Origin: Flavobacterium kayseriense
GTDB taxonomy: Bacteria; Bacteroidota; Bacteroidia; Flavobacteriales; Flavobacteriaceae
Length of the DNA stretch: 64,000 bases
Direction of reading: 5' to 3'
Assembly (NCBI RefSeq): GCF_014305095.1
Contig: NZ_JACRUI010000004.1
Coordinates: 408,851 to 472,850 of the forward strand
Position numbers and translations under genes: made by a program. Below are positions 61,918 to 64,000 of this stretch, in pieces. The notes below the pieces were generated by a model that saw only the letters and a program-made list of their open reading frames with translations, had not been told where the DNA came from and did not search any database. Every line of letters starts with the position of its first letter. Positions within the stretch are counted from its first letter, which is position 1.

Positions 61918-63531
61918 TTAATCTTTTAAGATTTCTTCTAATACTTGAGCTTCTGTGCCGTTTGGAAAAGAAACTTTAATTTTCTGAGCAATCGTTGGCG
62001 CTATCTCAGTAATGGCCTTTTTAGCATAAGACTCTCCTTTTTTAATATGCCATCCGTAAAAAATAGCAGGAACATGCGTGTCATAAGTGTAAGTTGTACC
62101 GTGTGAAGTACCTGTACCTTGATATTCGATAAAACCTGGTTTATCTAAAATAATTAAATCTCCATTTTGAGTAACATCGTATCCTTTGGCTATAAAATTC
62201 AAGAAATAATCATTTCCTGTAGAATTCAATACTTCTTCCTCGGTATATACTCTTTTTACATAATCTTGAGTCATCAAATAAGACTTAAAACTAGCTTTCA
62301 CCACAGCCAAATCAAGATTTTTAGCTTTGATCACCTCTCTATTAAAAAAGAGATTAAAACTAGAGTAATTTAATACCACATCAGCACCAAACGTTTTCAT
62401 ACTATAATCCTTCAAGTTAGCTCTAATATCTTTTGGATTAATACTATTTACATTGTACTTATTATCTTTCAAGTAAGAAACATTTTCTGCTCCAGCATGA
62501 TCTGCAGTCAAAAACAATAGATAATTATCTTTACCAACTGTTTTATCTAAGTAGTTCAAAAATTCAGATATTGTTTGGTCCAATCTCAAGTAGGTATCTT
62601 GAAGCTCCATAGATCTTGGTCCCATTGAATGACCTACATAATCAGTTGATGAAAAACTAACTGCCAAAAAATCAGTAATATTATCTTTCCCTAACTCTTC
62701 CTTTTCGATAGCCTTCATAGCAAACTCTGCTAATAGATTATTTCCAAAAGGAGTTGATCGTATAACACCTGCATCATTTTTATCATACATATCTTTTAGA
62801 TCATAAGGAAAAATAGGTGCTTTACTTCCATATAATTTACCTTCATAAGGATTATTATCTTCTAAGCTCTCATTATATGTACTTTTTGGCTTGAATAAAT
62901 CCCAACCTTTATTGATATATGGCATGTAGTGCTTTTCATCATTAAATTTCTGCACCCATTCAGGTAGTTTTTGACCATAAAACGAACTCGAAATAAAAGA
63001 ACCCGTTTTACTATACCAAAAAGCCCAATTAGCAAAATGACCAGCAGGTAGAATTGCACCACGATCTTTTAAACTTATACCTATCACCTTCCCTTGAAAA
63101 TTAGTACCCATTCGCAATTCATCGGTTATAGTAGTTGATAACAGATTTTTAGGAGACATTTCTCCTTCCTCTTTAGTACCGTCACCAATAGTAATAACAT
63201 CAGCATCATCTGTGCAATACATCTCTTTTCCTAATTTTCTACTAAACCATTCATTACTTACAATACCATGTACTGAAGGCGTAGTTCCTGTATAAATCGA
63301 AGCATGACCAGGCGCTGTGTAAGTTGGCATATAGTTGTAATGCATATTTTGAAACGTATACCCGCTACCCATTAATCTTTTAAACCCATCATTTGAAAAA
63401 TCATTTGAAAATCGATATAAATATTCCATTTTCATTTGATCAACAACAATACCCACAACCAATTTAGGTCGCTCTTGTGCTTGTAAATTTGACATAATAA
63501 CAATAGTCAAAAGAAAAACTAGTTTTTTCAT
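61918..63531 (-). CDS. pafA: PafA-type alkaline phosphatase
   Basis: A 537-residue exported enzyme with signal peptide (FLLTIVIMSNLQAQE). It belongs to the alkaline phosphatase superfamily branch of Elizabethkingia PafA: Asp31 in IVVDQMKMEY, nucleophile Thr72 in MPTYTAPGHASIYT, Asn93 in IVSNEWF, Lys155 and Arg157 in SLKDRGAILPAGH. The spacings match PafA Thr79, Asn100, Lys162, Arg164 exactly (offset 7). Metal ligands STDYVGHSMG and TADHAGAE follow. PafA removes phosphate from many monoesters and resists product inhibition. A TATTTTTG box lies 21 nt upstream. Confidence 0.93.
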   Translation of the reverse strand: MKKLVFLLTIVIMSNLQAQERPKLVVGIVVDQMKMEYLYRFSNDFSNDGFKRLMGSGYTFQNMHYNYMPTYTAPGHASIYTGTTPSVHGIVSNEWFSRKLGKEMYCTDDADVITIGDGTKEEGEMSPKNLLSTTITDELRMGTNFQGKVIGISLKDRGAILPAGHFANWAFWYSKTGSFISSSFYGQKLPEWVQKFNDEKHYMPYINKGWDLFKPKSTYNESLEDNNPYEGKLYGSKAPIFPYDLKDMYDKNDAGVIRSTPFGNNLLAEFAMKAIEKEELGKDNITDFLAVSFSSTDYVGHSMGPRSMELQDTYLRLDQTISEFLNYLDKTVGKDNYLLFLTADHAGAENVSYLKDNKYNVNSINPKDIRANLKDYSMKTFGADVVLNYSSFNLFFNREVIKAKNLDLAVVKASFKSYLMTQDYVKRVYTEEEVLNSTGNDYFLNFIAKGYDVTQNGDLIILDKPGFIEYQGTGTSHGTTYTYDTHVPAIFYGWHIKKGESYAKKAITEIAPTIAQKIKVSFPNGTEAQVLEEILKD

Positions 63532-63552
63532 CTTAAAATTTATTTTAGACTA

Positions 63553-63560
63553 CAAAAATA
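63553..63560 (-). promoter_or_regulatory. -7 box (TATTTTTG) for pafA
   Basis: TAnnTTTG match on the minus strand; TTTG occurs 23 nt further upstream (63584-63587), slightly wide for -33. No PHO-box-like repeat is evident. The remaining interval 63588-63886 holds nothing I can support. Confidence 0.4.
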
Positions 63561-63886
63561 CACATTAAAGCAGAAAATCATTTCAAACAACATCAAGAAT
63601 AACCAAGTTATTCTTTGATTTAACAATTATTTAAAAACATTGTATTATCAAACAATATAAAATTAATCAAATACAACTTGCATTCACATGAAATAAATAC
63701 GGACCAGTACCAAAAACACATTTACAATTAATAAATTTGAAGCACTCAGAATAAGATTTAGAGACGTTATAAAAATCGATTTGCTCTTGTTTGAATTATC
63801 TAATCTCTTTTAAGTGATCCTCAAATTTCGAACCTGATTCCAAGTTAGAATACTCTATATAGGGTTTAATTTAAGGGCGATAAACA

Positions 63887-63922
63887 AAAAAACCGCAAAC
63901 GTCTAAACGTTTACGGTTTTTT
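63887..63922 (-). terminator. tRNA-Leu terminator
   Basis: A 16-bp stem (AAAAAACCG...ACGT arms) in which one position pairs as G.U only in the minus-strand RNA, directly after the 3' end of the tRNA gene. T-run on the minus strand. Confidence 0.7.
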
Positions 63923-63926
63923 ATTG

Positions 63927-64000
63927 TACTCAGAGCGGGACTTGAACCCGCACGAACATTGCTGTTCACTGGATTTTAAGTCCAGCGTGTCTACCAATTT
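63927..64000 (-). tRNA. tRNA-Leu (anticodon UAA), 5' part cut by the window edge
   Basis: Read on the minus strand: anticodon arm CTGGA-CTTAAAA-TCCAG with anticodon TAA (63976-63978); a variable arm (TGAACAGCAATGTTC) of class II length as expected for Leu; T-arm GCGGG-TTCAAGT-CCCGC; then the 3' acceptor strand TCTGAGT and discriminator A at 63927. CCA is not encoded. The D-arm and 5' acceptor strand run past position 64000. Confidence 0.92.

Noticed and set aside
63927..64000. tRNA-Leu as an integration site
   Set aside because: No integrase and no repeated tRNA 3' end are seen in the window, so there is no support for an attachment site.

Overview
The window looks like ordinary chromosome of a member of the Bacteroidota, most likely a Flavobacteriaceae bacterium close to Flavobacterium. 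The evidence is low GC, A-rich leaders with almost no Shine-Dalgarno sequences, more than twenty TAnnTTTG (-7) boxes upstream of starts, TonB-dependent receptors with carboxypeptidase-regulatory domains, a DUF4249 lipoprotein, long NusB, a DUF3276 (Pur-alpha-like) protein, monomeric isocitrate dehydrogenase, and PafA-type alkaline phosphatase. I see no insertion sequence, prophage, integrase, CRISPR array or rRNA operon.

Layout. 1-3 kb: a truncated TPR membrane protein, a small lipoprotein, a small membrane protein and a secreted esterase. 3-14 kb, mostly minus strand: guaB, an outer-membrane protein/lipoprotein pair, HMG-CoA lyase and pyrD; then a plus-strand histidine phosphatase, pepT and a YdeI-like gene; then minus-strand yajC-nusB and a leucine dehydrogenase-like gene. 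14-22.6 kb, mostly plus: an ABC exporter, a Pur-alpha-like protein, an MscS channel, a P-type cation ATPase with a sulfurtransferase, an NTF2-like lipoprotein, a CsaA-like protein and a redoxin. 22.7-33.8 kb, minus: a probable operon of TonB receptor, alpha/beta-hydrolase and glycerophosphodiesterase; a cyclophilin-FKBP fusion; an MFS transporter; a peroxiredoxin; a hydrolase; an M3 dipeptidyl carboxypeptidase. 34-52.7 kb, mostly plus: M14 carboxypeptidase, trmD, rplS, monomeric icd, a TonB receptor with DUF4249 lipoprotein, thiamine pyrophosphokinase, rlmF, a secreted MetX-like hydrolase, uvrB with a convergent TerB-like gene, an esterase, a dipeptide epimerase, a DUF1456 protein and a nucleoside-diphosphate-sugar-epimerase-like protein. 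52.8-64 kb: sucC (minus), gltB-gltD and lysA (plus), a PafA-type phosphatase (minus), and a tRNA-Leu(UAA) cut by the right edge.

How the genes work together. Central nitrogen and carbon metabolism is well represented (gltBD, leucine dehydrogenase, icd, sucC, HMG-CoA lyase, lysA), as is nucleotide synthesis (guaB, pyrD). A second theme is scavenging at the cell surface: two TonB receptors, many signal-peptide hydrolases and peptidases, a glycerophosphodiesterase and a periplasmic phosphatase, as expected for a heterotroph living on polymers, peptides and phosphoesters.

The least explained material lies between genes. Two copies of a structured element share CCCTAGCCCAGAT and AGCTGGAA (about 4.7 and 31.6 kb), and a GC-richer structured element lies before lysA. 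Two single genes (mscS and the MetX-like gene) are each bracketed by near-identical palindromic terminators. I did not find a clearly new multi-gene defence or mobile system. The most testable functional novelty is the receptor-hydrolase-phosphodiesterase operon at 22.7-27.1 kb.
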